This document shows positions 45,070-53,839 of a DNA stretch of 64,000 nucleotides, piece by piece (the first letter of the stretch is position 1; each line of letters begins with the position of its first letter). Under the pieces are notes generated by a model that was not told the DNA's origin, did not search any database, and saw nothing but the letters and a program-made list of their open reading frames with translations. This DNA is from CAZHON01 sp964534565. GTDB lineage: Bacteria; Patescibacteriota; Gracilibacteria; Peribacterales; Peribacteraceae. Location: contig CAZHON010000001.1 in the NCBI GenBank assembly GCA_964534565.1, positions 1 through 64,000 on the forward strand, given 5' to 3'. Both the position numbers and the translations under genes were made by a program.

Positions 45070-46014
45070 ATGTTGCGTTCCCCCCGCCCTCTTCCGCGGC
45101 GGTTCAATCGTACGGTCACACCCTATACCAAGTCGTTGGTGCGCAAGCACCACGGGGTCCGTCGGCAGTACACACGCGAGCGTTTTAGGCGGTCGTTTTC
45201 GCGAATGCAGGAGAGTGCGCAGAATATCGGACAGCGTCTTGCGGCATCATTCTGGTGGGTCGTCGGAGCGATGGTGGTGGGAGTATTCATCGTCACGCTC
45301 TTCTCTCCACTCTTAACCGTGCAACAAATCAAAGTCGCACGTCGCGACCCGCGAGTCGATGTGGAATTGGTGGAGCACGCACTCAAACCGCTCTTTGGAA
45401 AACGCATGATCTTCGTGTCGCAGCAGGAGGTCGCTGCTCTGCTGAATGCGGAATTGCCCGAGGTGAAGCGCGCCGCGATGCCCGATCTTTTGAGTATGAG
45501 CATCAGCAAGCAGTACCCATCGACCCTCAGCATCGAACTCGTTCCCGATCGCATCGTGGCCAAGCTCAACATTCTGCAACCCAACCAACAGACGGCGGTC
45601 ACGGCGACGGGTTCTCAGCTGCGCGACTTTGTCACCGAGCAGGGGATGCTCGTGTCGTACCTGCCATCCGAAATTACCGACGCTGCGTCACTCCCCGCGA
45701 TTGATATCATCGATTGGGGTGCGCATCCGCAACCGTGGACGAAGATTCTCTCTCCGGAGTTTTTGCAGGATCTGAAAAAATCGGAGGCACTGTTGAACGG
45801 ACAGTTCGGACGAAAGGTGCAACGTCGTGTCGTGTACCTGCGCGCACAGGAGTATCACTTCTTGCTCGATGACAAAAAAACGTTGTGGCTCGATCGCAAG
45901 AGTACGGTCGAAGAACAGCTCGCTCGCTATCGACTATTCCTACAGGTCGATACGCACCCGGTTGCCAATCAGTACATCGACTTGCGTTTACGCGACAGAA
46001 TCATCTATCGCTAA
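45070..46014 (+). CDS. FtsQ/DivIB-like POTRA protein
   Basis: 314 aa. Basic cytosolic N-terminus (~60 residues, many Arg), one membrane helix (FWWVVGAMVVGVFIVTLF), then a POTRA-like segment (TVQQIKVARRDPRVDVELV) and a DivIB-like beta domain. The topology, size and position beside wall genes match the divisome protein FtsQ. Sequence identity is weak, so the specific name is inferred. Confidence 0.7.
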   Translation: MLRSPRPLPRRFNRTVTPYTKSLVRKHHGVRRQYTRERFRRSFSRMQESAQNIGQRLAASFWWVVGAMVVGVFIVTLFSPLLTVQQIKVARRDPRVDVELVEHALKPLFGKRMIFVSQQEVAALLNAELPEVKRAAMPDLLSMSISKQYPSTLSIELVPDRIVAKLNILQPNQQTAVTATGSQLRDFVTEQGMLVSYLPSEITDAASLPAIDIIDWGAHPQPWTKILSPEFLQDLKKSEALLNGQFGRKVQRRVVYLRAQEYHFLLDDKKTLWLDRKSTVEEQLARYRLFLQVDTHPVANQYIDLRLRDRIIYR

Positions 46015-46045
46015 GCGGTTTTGAGCCCTTGCTCAAGCCGTTTTA
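46013..46045 (+). terminator. Terminator after the FtsQ-like gene
   Basis: Stem CGGTTTTGAGC / GCTCAAGCCG with CCTT loop (G-T pairs included), followed by TTTT. Confidence 0.7.
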
Positions 46046-46117
46046 AGTTGTTGCGCACTCGTCTTAAAATGGTCCAATGCCTAGCCGATGGCAGGCGTCT
46101 TCCGTAGACTCTCCCCA

Positions 46118-46990
46118 ATGGTCGACGCACTCCTCTCCGTGTTCCTCATGGGGCTCCTGCCGGTTGCCGGTGTTCAAGGGGAACCACAGAACACTCTCGG
46201 AGCAAATTTGCTTTCGGTTTCAGCGCCCGCTCAACTTGAAGAGCCGGGTGCCCAATCGTTGTTGGAGTTGCAGCAACGTCTGTCTGCGTCGGGTGTGTTG
46301 ATTGTCGATCTCGATAGCGGTCAGCCGCTCTTCCGACGCGCTGCGGATGTTCCTCGTCCGATGGCGAGTCTGACGAAGCTGATGACGGCGCTCGTCATTG
46401 TCGAGCATCACGACATGGGTGAGTGGGTGACGATTCCCGAAGACATCACCAGCATCGAAGGCAGCAAAGCCGACCTGCACCCTGGCGATCAGTACACGGT
46501 GGGGGATTTGCTTTCGGCGATGCTCATTCTTTCCGCCAACGATGCCGCCGAAACATTGGCGCGCTATCACAGCGGGAACGAGAAGTCGTTCGTGAAAGAG
46601 ATGAACGATCGAGCAGCAGTGTTGGGATTGAAAGAGACCATGTACATGAATGCAGACGGAATCGATGCGAAGGGGCAGAAGATGAGTCCGCAAGATTTGG
46701 CATGGCTCACGATGTTCGTGCTCAAGTACCCCGACATCCGCGTGCGCATGGGCACCCCCGAGGCCACCATTCAAAGTAAAGGCGGTCACTTGATCAGCCT
46801 TCGCCATACGCACGAGCTGCTGCACGAAGACAGCCCCGTCATTGCAGGCAAAACGGGCACCACCGACGGTGCGGGTCAGTGCCTTCTCTCGGTGGTACAA
46901 GAGGGAGGAAAACGCTACCTTGTCATTCTTCTGCACTCCTTCAATCGTTACGCAGATATGCGAGCTGTCCTGCAGGTTCTCCGCGTGTAA
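46118..46990 (+). CDS. D-alanyl-D-alanine carboxypeptidase (DacA-like, S11)
   Basis: 290 aa. Signal peptide (MVDALLSVFLMGLLPVAGVQG), then the low-molecular-weight penicillin-binding motifs: SLTK (catalytic Ser and Lys), SAND and KTGT. It trims the terminal D-Ala of peptidoglycan pentapeptides outside the membrane. The C-terminal domain of DacA is missing, so it ends soon after the catalytic fold. The ATG at 46118 is preferred over 46088: TAGACT-CTCCCCA precedes it exactly like the ftsQ-like and dnaJ starts. Forms an operon with the LysM-M23 gene 6 bp downstream. Confidence 0.9.
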   Translation: MVDALLSVFLMGLLPVAGVQGEPQNTLGANLLSVSAPAQLEEPGAQSLLELQQRLSASGVLIVDLDSGQPLFRRAADVPRPMASLTKLMTALVIVEHHDMGEWVTIPEDITSIEGSKADLHPGDQYTVGDLLSAMLILSANDAAETLARYHSGNEKSFVKEMNDRAAVLGLKETMYMNADGIDAKGQKMSPQDLAWLTMFVLKYPDIRVRMGTPEATIQSKGGHLISLRHTHELLHEDSPVIAGKTGTTDGAGQCLLSVVQEGGKRYLVILLHSFNRYADMRAVLQVLRV

Positions 46991-46996
46991 TCCCCT

Positions 46997-48049
46997 ATGC
47001 GAGCTTTGCACCCCGTCCATCACTGGTTGTCTCTCCGCGTCCGCCTGCTCTGTGGGCTCGCGTTTGCAATCGGTACCATTCTTCCGCCCTACGTTCCCAA
47101 CGAGGCGCTCGCGCAACACGCGGAAGAAGAGGGTCCTCCCTCTCCACAATTCCTTCTCGTGGAAGATGGATTTTTGATGAAGTCATCCTCCCTCACGATG
47201 CAGGGAAGTCGCCGCGCGTATGCGGAAGGAATCATTCACACCGTGGCCGCGGGAGAAAATTTGCAACAGATTGCACAACGATATTCCATCTCTGCAGAGA
47301 CCATTCGTTGGGCCAACAAATTGGATGAGGCCGCTCCCGTTCAACCGGGTGATGATCTGCTGATTTTGCCGGTCGACGGAGTGGTGCACACGGTGGCAAA
47401 GGGGCAGACCCTTGCGAAGATTGCCGAGATGTACAGCGTGCAACCGGAAGCGATTGCTCGACAGAACCGTTTGGAAGGAGGTTACATTTTGGCAGGCCAA
47501 GAGTTGATCATTCCGGGTGGAGCGCCGATCGTCGCGAAGCCGACCGTGGTCGCACAGCAGCCGACGACACCCGACAAAAAGCCGCCGACCAAAACCACGC
47601 CATCCAAGACAACACTGCCTCCGGACGAGAAGGTGCAACCGACATCGGGCACGCTCCAAATGCCGTGCAACGATTGCTACTACACGCAGTACTATCACCC
47701 GGGACACGAAGCAGTGGATATTCAGACGAAGGGTGGGGGACCCATCTTCGCGGCTGAAGACGGTATCGTGATTCGTGCAGATGGACGCGAAGCCGATGGC
47801 AGCGTCGATTACGATCAGTGGAACGGTGGATACGGAAACGTGATCGAGATCGATCACGGAAACGGAGTCGTGACGCTCTACGGCCACAACAAAGAGCTGT
47901 ACGTGAAGGAGGGCGACCACGTGAAGCGCGGACAGGAAATCGCATTCATGGGTCATACAGGACGTGTCTACGGTGCAACAGGAATTCACACCCACTTCGA
48001 AGTGCGCGTAAACGGTGTCAAAAAGAACCCGCTGCTATACTTGCAGTAA
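46997..48049 (+). CDS. LysM-M23 peptidoglycan hydrolase
   Basis: 350 aa. Signal peptide, two LysM domains (HTVAAGENLQQIAQRYSIS and HTVAKGQTLAKIAEMYSVQ), a Pro/Thr/Lys linker, then an M23 domain with H-x-A-VDIQT, VVTLYGHNKEL and HTHFE. LysM binds the glycan and M23 cuts the peptide cross-link. A CNDCYYTQYYH pair of Cys precedes the catalytic core. It starts 6 bp after the carboxypeptidase stop, so both are co-transcribed. Confidence 0.93.
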   Translation: MRALHPVHHWLSLRVRLLCGLAFAIGTILPPYVPNEALAQHAEEEGPPSPQFLLVEDGFLMKSSSLTMQGSRRAYAEGIIHTVAAGENLQQIAQRYSISAETIRWANKLDEAAPVQPGDDLLILPVDGVVHTVAKGQTLAKIAEMYSVQPEAIARQNRLEGGYILAGQELIIPGGAPIVAKPTVVAQQPTTPDKKPPTKTTPSKTTLPPDEKVQPTSGTLQMPCNDCYYTQYYHPGHEAVDIQTKGGGPIFAAEDGIVIRADGREADGSVDYDQWNGGYGNVIEIDHGNGVVTLYGHNKELYVKEGDHVKRGQEIAFMGHTGRVYGATGIHTHFEVRVNGVKKNPLLYLQ

Positions 48050-48068
48050 ACGAGAAAAGTGCTATAAT
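48041..48068 (+). promoter_or_regulatory. Promoter of the 39-aa membrane peptide gene
   Basis: TTGCAG, 16-bp spacer with TGC extension, TATAAT. It begins inside the last codons of the LysM-M23 gene and leaves a ~8-nt leader before the ATG at 48083. Confidence 0.7.
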
Positions 48069-48082
48069 AGTAATACAAACAT

Positions 48083-48202
48083 ATGCCAACAACACAACAG
48101 AACAAAGCCGGAGAGCAGAATCTTCTCCTTGTTGGAGCCATTTGGCTCGTGATTGCAGGCTGCTTCGCATTCCTTGCGACAGCGTTGGCTGCAGGATTGT
48201 AA
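48083..48202 (+). CDS. 39-aa single-pass membrane peptide
   Basis: Short polar start (MPTTQQNKAGEQN) then one hydrophobic helix (LLLVGAIWLVIAGCFAFLAT). Supported by its own consensus-like promoter at 48041-48068. Function unknown. Convergent with the gene at 48209, with 6 bp between them. Confidence 0.6.
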   Translation: MPTTQQNKAGEQNLLLVGAIWLVIAGCFAFLATALAAGL

Positions 48203-48208
48203 TCGGTG

Positions 48209-48766
48209 TTATGCGATCGCCCTCGCGCCGACCATGATCAGAAAGACACCAAGTGTATTGCATCCAAATGAGACCATCGCAAAGTCTCGCGAACTCATTT
48301 TTGAAATTCCACTCAACATAGTGACACCCAATTCGTCCGGCAAAGGAGAGGCGATGACAAAACCGGCAGCAAGCCACAGGAGCATGCGACGCACAGGTTC
48401 AGAGAACTTTTCACTGTGAATATGTGACCCAATGGAGCGAAAAAAGTGAGATGATCGCAATTGTTTGATTTCTTTCGTGAACAAAGAAAAACGCAGAAGA
48501 TCGAAAATGAGATAGTCCGATAAAAGTGCGCCGGCACCCGCGACGAGGGCTCCAAGAACGGGATGCGTGAACTGTGCCATCTCGATGAAGATCGCAATGC
48601 CAAAGGGGGTCGTGAATCCAAAACTAAACAAGAGCCCGCCAATGAAGATCGAGATATATCCAAACCCGCTCAGTCCATCCAGAAAATGCAGGTACCCCAA
48701 GTGATAGAGCGAGTACGCAATCACAAAGCTTGCGAGCAGGACGCAGAGATGAGGATATTTGTGCAT
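48209..48766 (-). CDS. Polytopic membrane protein, possibly VTT/DedA-like
   Basis: 185 aa with four or five predicted helices. FGFTTPFGIAIFIEMAQF and GALVAGAGALLSDYLIFDLL suggest a small transport-like membrane protein, but no family is certain. The ATG at 48766 is chosen because TGC-TATACT ends 7 nt before it; ATG 48772 lies too close to that box. Confidence 0.55.
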   Translation of the reverse strand: MHKYPHLCVLLASFVIAYSLYHLGYLHFLDGLSGFGYISIFIGGLLFSFGFTTPFGIAIFIEMAQFTHPVLGALVAGAGALLSDYLIFDLLRFSLFTKEIKQLRSSHFFRSIGSHIHSEKFSEPVRRMLLWLAAGFVIASPLPDELGVTMLSGISKMSSRDFAMVSFGCNTLGVFLIMVGARAIA

Positions 48767-48830
48767 TCGCATCAGTATAGCAGAAAAAGGCCATTTTGTC
48801 TTGGGCCTAGGCTGCATTTCTATGCTTTGA

Positions 48831-48907
48831 TGGCGGGCCCGACGGGATTTGAACCCGCGACCTCCCGCGTGACAGGCGGGCGCTCTAAACCGCTGAGCTA
48901 CGGACCC
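48831..48907 (-). tRNA. tRNA-Asp (anticodon GTC)
   Basis: 77 nt. Acceptor GGGTCCG / CGGGCCC (one G-U), discriminator G and encoded CCA. Anticodon arm CCCGC-CTGTCAC-GCGGG, T-arm GCGGG-TTCAAAT-CCCGT. All arms pair. Confidence 0.93.
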
Positions 48908-48996
48908 TTAAAAAAGCCTGCAAACGGTACCAGGGCAGAGAGCCACTTACAATGCCTTCTCCAGGATCTAAATACGGAAAATAGAGCATGGTGAAC

Positions 48997-49024
48997 CTCC
49001 CGAGTCGCAATTGCGACTCGGGAG
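48997..49024. repeat. Perfect 28-bp palindrome
   Basis: CTCCCGAGTCGCAA followed directly by its reverse complement. It could end the foreign-looking gene at 49081 (minus) or mark an insertion boundary. Confidence 0.65.
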
Positions 49025-49080
49025 AGTTCTGTGACACTTAGAACCGGATCACGTTTTTGCTTTTGTGCGGAGAGAAGAGA

Positions 49081-49974
49081 CTAGCTCCCCGCGCCGACCG
49101 GCAAGCCGCCGCAGATCTCGGTCGCTTGGTCGATGTTTCCGGTAACGGCCGCCTCGCTGGCTTCGCTCGGGTTTAAGAACTCGAGCATGAGGGGGACCGT
49201 CGTCGGAATCACTTCTTCGACCACGTCGAGAACGGGCTTCCAGTCGAATCCCTCTTGGAGGGGGCCACGCTGCTCTTCGTTGCTACCGCCTTGGACGTAA
49301 CCGGCGATGTGCAAGTACCCGATGATACTTTGGTACTGCCGCAACATTTCGATCGGATCTTCTCCGGCCGAGATGCTGTGGTACACGTCGAGGCAGAGTC
49401 GGAAGTTCGGGTGATTGACCCGTTCCACGATGTTCGCCGCGAACTTTGTCGTACGACCGAGAACCTTCGGATGACCGCGCCAGGGGAGCGGGTTGCGGGT
49501 ATTGAGCGCCTCGAGCACGATCGTGACGTTGTGTTCTCGCGCGATCGGTGCGAGCTTCTGGTATCCGTCGATCAGATACCGCGTCTGGTCGGCAAGCAAG
49601 CTCCCCGTATTCTGGCCAGTGAAGGCAATGACGTAGGGGATGCCGGCCGCCGAGGCCTGCTGAATCGTTTCGACGTATCGCTCGTGAACGCGTTCTGCAA
49701 TTCGCGAGTTATTCGGCGCCGCGTGAAACGGCATGCCGTCCTTGGCGATGCCGGACATGTCGGCCATCACGCAGAGGATCGGGACATTGTTGGACTTCAC
49801 GAGTTCGCGATCCTTCGGCGCGACGAGGTCGATGCCGAGTTCGTTTTCCTGAGCCCGTTGAATGAGCCACTCGAGAGTGCACTGAGGCGGAACAAAGTTC
49901 GGACCGTTGGTGGGATCCGGGTTGTGAACCGCAGTCCATGCTGCAATGGTCAGCTGACGTTGTGGAGAACCCAT
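49081..49974 (-). CDS. Sugar isomerase-like TIM-barrel protein (hydroxypyruvate isomerase family)
   Basis: 297 aa, AP-endonuclease family 2/xylose isomerase-like fold. Metal-site segments: IVLEALNTR (Glu), FRLCLDVYHSISAGE (Asp, His), GYLHIAGYVQGG, PLMLEFLNP (Glu). It may isomerise hydroxypyruvate or a similar small keto-sugar; the substrate is uncertain. The gene lacks the -10 box close to its start seen for neighbours and has a CGGAG SD instead. Its codons look more G+C-rich. A palindrome follows it and a GCCCC/GGGGC hairpin precedes it. These suggest horizontal transfer. Confidence 0.75.
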   Translation of the reverse strand: MGSPQRQLTIAAWTAVHNPDPTNGPNFVPPQCTLEWLIQRAQENELGIDLVAPKDRELVKSNNVPILCVMADMSGIAKDGMPFHAAPNNSRIAERVHERYVETIQQASAAGIPYVIAFTGQNTGSLLADQTRYLIDGYQKLAPIAREHNVTIVLEALNTRNPLPWRGHPKVLGRTTKFAANIVERVNHPNFRLCLDVYHSISAGEDPIEMLRQYQSIIGYLHIAGYVQGGSNEEQRGPLQEGFDWKPVLDVVEEVIPTTVPLMLEFLNPSEASEAAVTGNIDQATEICGGLPVGAGS

Positions 49975-50190
49975 CGTATTTCAAACTCCGAAAGTGCGCC
50001 CCTTGTTGAGGGGCAAAAAACGTAAACCGCTGTTGTTCACAGAACGGTGCTGCCCGAAAAGGTAGCCGCGGAATTATACGCGGAATACGACGTCAAGCAA
50101 CCCTAACATTGGGCTGTAATGCTTTTGGAGGGCCAACGTCTGGTACTCTGAACATCTAGATTTTTAGGTGTTTTCATTGCCCCCATCTCC

Positions 50191-50958
50191 ATGAATCATC
50201 GTTCTCTCCTCCTCGCTGTTGTTCTGCTTGCTGCTTGCTCCGAAGCGAAGCCGACCTTCGATACTCCCTCCGTGGTCTTCAGTGCTCCCTCTGTTTCCAG
50301 TGTGTCTTCCACGGCGTCCATCGCATCTGTGCCCACAGCATCGTCCAAGCAGGCAGTGCCCGTCTCCGCAACACCCGTAAATCCTTCTTCTAATCCCCCT
50401 AGCGTGTTGATTGAGGTGCCGTTCGCCCCACAGGCGCCCTCGGCCAACTGGGACGCGCTACACGAAGAAGCATGCGAAGAGATGTCTCTCATCATGGTGC
50501 AGCATTATTTGGATGGAACATCACTCAGTCTGACCGATGCCGAGACCGAAGTGCAGGCACTTGTGGCATGGGAGCGAAGCAAGGGGTACGCAGATGACGT
50601 GACGGCGTCTGAGATTGCCGATATTGCCGAGGCGAAGTACGGAAGCAAGGCGCGCGTGCTTACGAACGTGACTGCTGCAGAGTTGCGCAAAGAACTTGCC
50701 GCCGGTCACCCGATCATCATGCCCGCTGCCGGTCAGTTACTCGGCAACCCGTACTTCAGTGGTGATGGTCCTCCGTACCACATGCTCGTGATCGTTGGAT
50801 ACGATGCGAAAGGATTTATTACGAATGATCCAGGAACCAAACGCGGCAAGCAGTACTGGTACGCAACCGACGTGCTCATGAACGCTCTTCACGATTGGAC
50901 GGGAGATAAGGCAACGATGAGTACGGGTGCGAAGACAGTGGTGGTGATTGATTCCTAA
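50191..50958 (+). CDS. Lipoprotein with C39-like peptidase domain
   Basis: 255 aa. Lipobox LLAVVLLAAC at the N-terminus, a Ser/Thr/Pro/Val-rich linker (residues ~20-75), then a peptidase_C39_2-type domain: VPFAPQAPSANWDALHEEAC with the putative Cys nucleophile, PPYHMLVIVGYD with His, FITNDPGTKRG. It should sit on the outer face of the membrane. Substrate unknown. Confidence 0.82.
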   Translation: MNHRSLLLAVVLLAACSEAKPTFDTPSVVFSAPSVSSVSSTASIASVPTASSKQAVPVSATPVNPSSNPPSVLIEVPFAPQAPSANWDALHEEACEEMSLIMVQHYLDGTSLSLTDAETEVQALVAWERSKGYADDVTASEIADIAEAKYGSKARVLTNVTAAELRKELAAGHPIIMPAAGQLLGNPYFSGDGPPYHMLVIVGYDAKGFITNDPGTKRGKQYWYATDVLMNALHDWTGDKATMSTGAKTVVVIDS

Positions 50959-50998
50959 ATGAAGAATGTTTTCCACCTTTGTCCGAGATGAATAAATG

Positions 50999-51316
50999 TC
51001 CTTTCTTGTCAGGGTGACAAGAAAGGACCAAAGAAACGCTCCGCCGCCTATCGCCCCCAGTCCCGCCTTGTGTTTCGCTTTCGAACGCGTGGTCGGTTGC
51101 GCTCTCGAAAGCTCACAAGCTCGCTGCGGCTCGGCAAGGCTGCCCCTTCACCCCCAAAGGCGGCGGGACACACTCCTTTGAGAAGAAACAAAAACAATAC
51201 ACAAAATCTCCGGACGGCATGCGCAAACGCCGGGGGTGGTGGGGCAGGCGGAGCGGGCACTCGTTTGCGCCGTATTTTCTTTCGCACTTTCTTTGTTACA
51301 CGGACAAAGAAAGTGC
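50999..51316. mobile_element. Candidate MITE-like non-coding element
   Basis: Bounded by two 13-bp-stem hairpins with related sequence: TCCTTTCTTGTCA / TGACAAGAAAGGA at 50999-51027 and GCACTTTCTTTGT / ACAAAGAAAGTGC at 51284-51316. The interior is GC-rich, has no supported gene, and its composition differs from the flanks. No target duplication can be confirmed by eye. Confidence 0.4.
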
Positions 51317-51338
51317 ATTCAACTCGGTTGAGGAATTA

Positions 51339-51365
51339 AAAAGAGCCCGACAGTCGGGCTCTTTT
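51339..51365 (-). terminator. Strong intrinsic terminator
   Basis: AAAAGAGCCCGAC / GTCGGGCTCTTTT, perfect 13-bp stem. Placed to terminate the minus-strand gene ending at 51386, with further T residues on that strand. Confidence 0.88.
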
Positions 51366-51385
51366 AGAATCAATGGGAGAGTGAA

Positions 51386-52267
51386 TTACTCAGCGAGGAC
51401 TTGGATCTTTGCGCCAACCTCAGGCTTCGCAAACTGGAAGTATGCGGACTTGTAGAGTCGTGTGTAGCTGTCTTCCTCGGCCATCCACTTGCGGAGGATG
51501 TCGATGTTTCCGTTCTCGTACACAACGAGGCTGCCTGGTTCTGCATCGCGCAAGCTGGAACCTGCATAGACCTTCTGGCTGACGTTTCCGATGAGCAAGC
51601 GGACGACTTTGTCCGGGCTCTGCTCGGCTGCCTTTGCAACTTCCTTCCAGCGCTGATCAACATTGTTGCAGTAGGAGATGAGGTTTCCGAAACGGTCGAC
51701 GTACGCAAGTTCCCAACGGTCGTCTGCGTAGTCGGGGATCTTGTCGATTGGATCCTTCTCGAGTGGCATGTTGTGCTCTGGGTGCAAAAGATACGCCGTG
51801 TAGCTGGAACGGAACTGTTCTGTCGGTCCGTACAAATTGTTGTCGAGGTTTGGGAGGTGAGACAATGTCTCGATGCGGTGTTTCACCGTGGAAAGGCTTG
51901 CGAGGTCCGTTGTCACGATGCGAATGTTTCCTGCTGTTGCGACGTGGAACAATGCGCCGTTCTCCTTGTTCAAACGAGGAGCTGCGTTGATGAAGATTCC
52001 TGTGATCGTTTTCTTGAATTCCTCCTGCACGCCATGTGGGCACTCCGGGCTCAAGACATAGTCGTTGAGAGCGAAGATGAGACGCACGATGTGTCCCGTA
52101 ATATTCTCACGTCCGTAAATATCGAACTCACGGCGGACCGGTTCGAGAGGGAATGAGCGGAAGTCCGTCGACAAAAGAGCATCTGCATCATCCTGGAGGA
52201 ACGGGTTTTTACTGCGACCGTACGTGTCCGAGAAGGCGTAGATGCGGCGGAGAATATCCATCTGCAT
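51386..52267 (-). CDS. Divergent SAM hydrolase-like (DUF62) protein
   Basis: 293 aa. The C-terminal half follows the S-adenosylmethionine hydroxide adenosyltransferase pattern: LYGPTEQFRSSYTAYLL where families read FHGRDxFAPAAAxL, then YVDRFGNLISY, and a beta-barrel with NVSQKVYAGSSLRDAEPGSL. The N-terminal half lacks the usual TDFG and DPGVG motifs clearly, so the active site may be altered or lost. Family assignment is by pattern only. Confidence 0.5.
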   Translation of the reverse strand: MQMDILRRIYAFSDTYGRSKNPFLQDDADALLSTDFRSFPLEPVRREFDIYGRENITGHIVRLIFALNDYVLSPECPHGVQEEFKKTITGIFINAAPRLNKENGALFHVATAGNIRIVTTDLASLSTVKHRIETLSHLPNLDNNLYGPTEQFRSSYTAYLLHPEHNMPLEKDPIDKIPDYADDRWELAYVDRFGNLISYCNNVDQRWKEVAKAAEQSPDKVVRLLIGNVSQKVYAGSSLRDAEPGSLVVYENGNIDILRKWMAEEDSYTRLYKSAYFQFAKPEVGAKIQVLAE

Positions 52268-52372
52268 GATGAGTGGGGAGGAACAAGAAGGGCCCGAATG
52301 ATAGACGAAAGATTTTGGCGAGCAAGCCAAATCGATACAGATTTCTTGAGAGGAGCATCAGACCATTTTTCT

Positions 52373-53839
52373 TTACTTTGACGAGAGGTTCGGGCGCATC
52401 GTGTGCCACTCGGTTGCCTGCTCGTAGGCGTACGCGGCAGAGAGGATTTTTGCCTCTTCCCACTGCGGTCCCATCATCTGAAGACCGATGGGCAACTTGT
52501 CTTTCGAGAACCCACAGGGGACTGAGAGTGCCGGAATTCCCGCCATCACTTGGCCGTCCAAAAACACATCTTCCAAGTACATGGCGACCGGGTCATTTTC
52601 GTGCGCACCGACCTTGAACGAAGGGGTGGGGGAGACCGGGGAGAGGATCATGTCGACTTTCTGGAATGCATCGTCGAAATCTTTCTTGATGAGCGTGCGC
52701 ACTTTCTGTGCCTGGCGATAGTACGCATCGAAGTAGCCGGCACTGAGTGCGTACGTTCCGATCATGATGCGGCGCTTCACCTCGGGTCCGAATCCGTTGC
52801 TTCGAGCGGCCTCGTAGTATTCCAGCAGCGTCTTTGCATTCTCCGTGTGGCCGTAGCGAATGCCGTCGTAACGCGACATGTTCGAACTCACTTCACACGG
52901 GCAGAGCACGTAGTACGTCGGCGTTGCATACTTGGTGTGTGGCAACGAAATCTCTTCAATCGTTGCGCCCAGATTCTGCAATACTTTTGCAGCGTCGCGG
53001 ACTGCGCCTTCAACTTCGGCATTCATTCCATCGATGAAATATTCTTTCGGAAGTCCGATCTTGAGTCCCTTCACATCCTTCTTCAATCCCGCACGGTAGT
53101 CGGGCACGTGTACGTTCGATGTCGTTCCGTCGAGCGTGTCGTGACCGGCAATCGCCTGGAGCACGATCGCAAGGTCTTCGACGTTCTTGCACATGGGTCC
53201 GATCGTATCGAGCGAACTTGCCATCGACATCACGCCAAAGCGGCTGACGCGGCCGTAGGTGGGGCGGATGCCGGTGATGTTACAGAACCCTGCAGGCTGG
53301 CGAATGGACCCTCCTGTGTCGGTTCCAAGGGCAAAGATCCCCTCATCGGCAGCGACTCCTGCGGCAGGTCCTCCGGAGGAACCTCCTGCAACGCGGGACG
53401 TGTCCCACGGGTTTCGTGTCACGCCGTAACACGAGGTTTCGGTGCTGGCACCCATGGTGAATTCGTCGGTGTTCACCTTCGCAATACTGATCGCGCCCTT
53501 GTCTTTCAGTCGCTTCGTCGTCGTGGAATCGAATGGTGGTTTGTAGTCCTTCTTTCGGAGCATGTTCGAACACGCCGTCGTCGGAACTCCCTCTTCGCAG
53601 AACACATCTTTCGCAAGGTAGGGGATTCCCGTCAGCGGGTGATTGAATTCGCCGATGCGATCAACCTCTTTCGCTTCGTCCATCGCCTTGTCGAAGTTTT
53701 TGTAGACGACTGCATTCAATTCTCCATCCACAGAATCGATTCGATCGATGCAGGACTTCACCAACTCCGTCGCCGTAATCTGCTTACTCTTCAGTAAGTG
53801 GTGAGCCTCCGCGACGGTGTTGGCAAACAGCTTATCCAT
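52373..53839 (-). CDS. gatA: Asp/Glu-tRNA(Asn/Gln) amidotransferase subunit A
   Basis: 488 aa. Amidase-signature enzyme releasing ammonia from Gln for transamidation. Ser-cisSer-Lys triad context visible: Lys in GIPYLAKDVF, RVAGGSSGGPAAGVAA, and GTDTGGSIRQPAGF with the nucleophile Ser. The ATG at 53839 fits the family and overlaps the gatC stop by 8 bp. gatB is not in the window. Confidence 0.95.
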   Translation of the reverse strand: MDKLFANTVAEAHHLLKSKQITATELVKSCIDRIDSVDGELNAVVYKNFDKAMDEAKEVDRIGEFNHPLTGIPYLAKDVFCEEGVPTTACSNMLRKKDYKPPFDSTTTKRLKDKGAISIAKVNTDEFTMGASTETSCYGVTRNPWDTSRVAGGSSGGPAAGVAADEGIFALGTDTGGSIRQPAGFCNITGIRPTYGRVSRFGVMSMASSLDTIGPMCKNVEDLAIVLQAIAGHDTLDGTTSNVHVPDYRAGLKKDVKGLKIGLPKEYFIDGMNAEVEGAVRDAAKVLQNLGATIEEISLPHTKYATPTYYVLCPCEVSSNMSRYDGIRYGHTENAKTLLEYYEAARSNGFGPEVKRRIMIGTYALSAGYFDAYYRQAQKVRTLIKKDFDDAFQKVDMILSPVSPTPSFKVGAHENDPVAMYLEDVFLDGQVMAGIPALSVPCGFSKDKLPIGLQMMGPQWEEAKILSAAYAYEQATEWHTMRPNLSSK

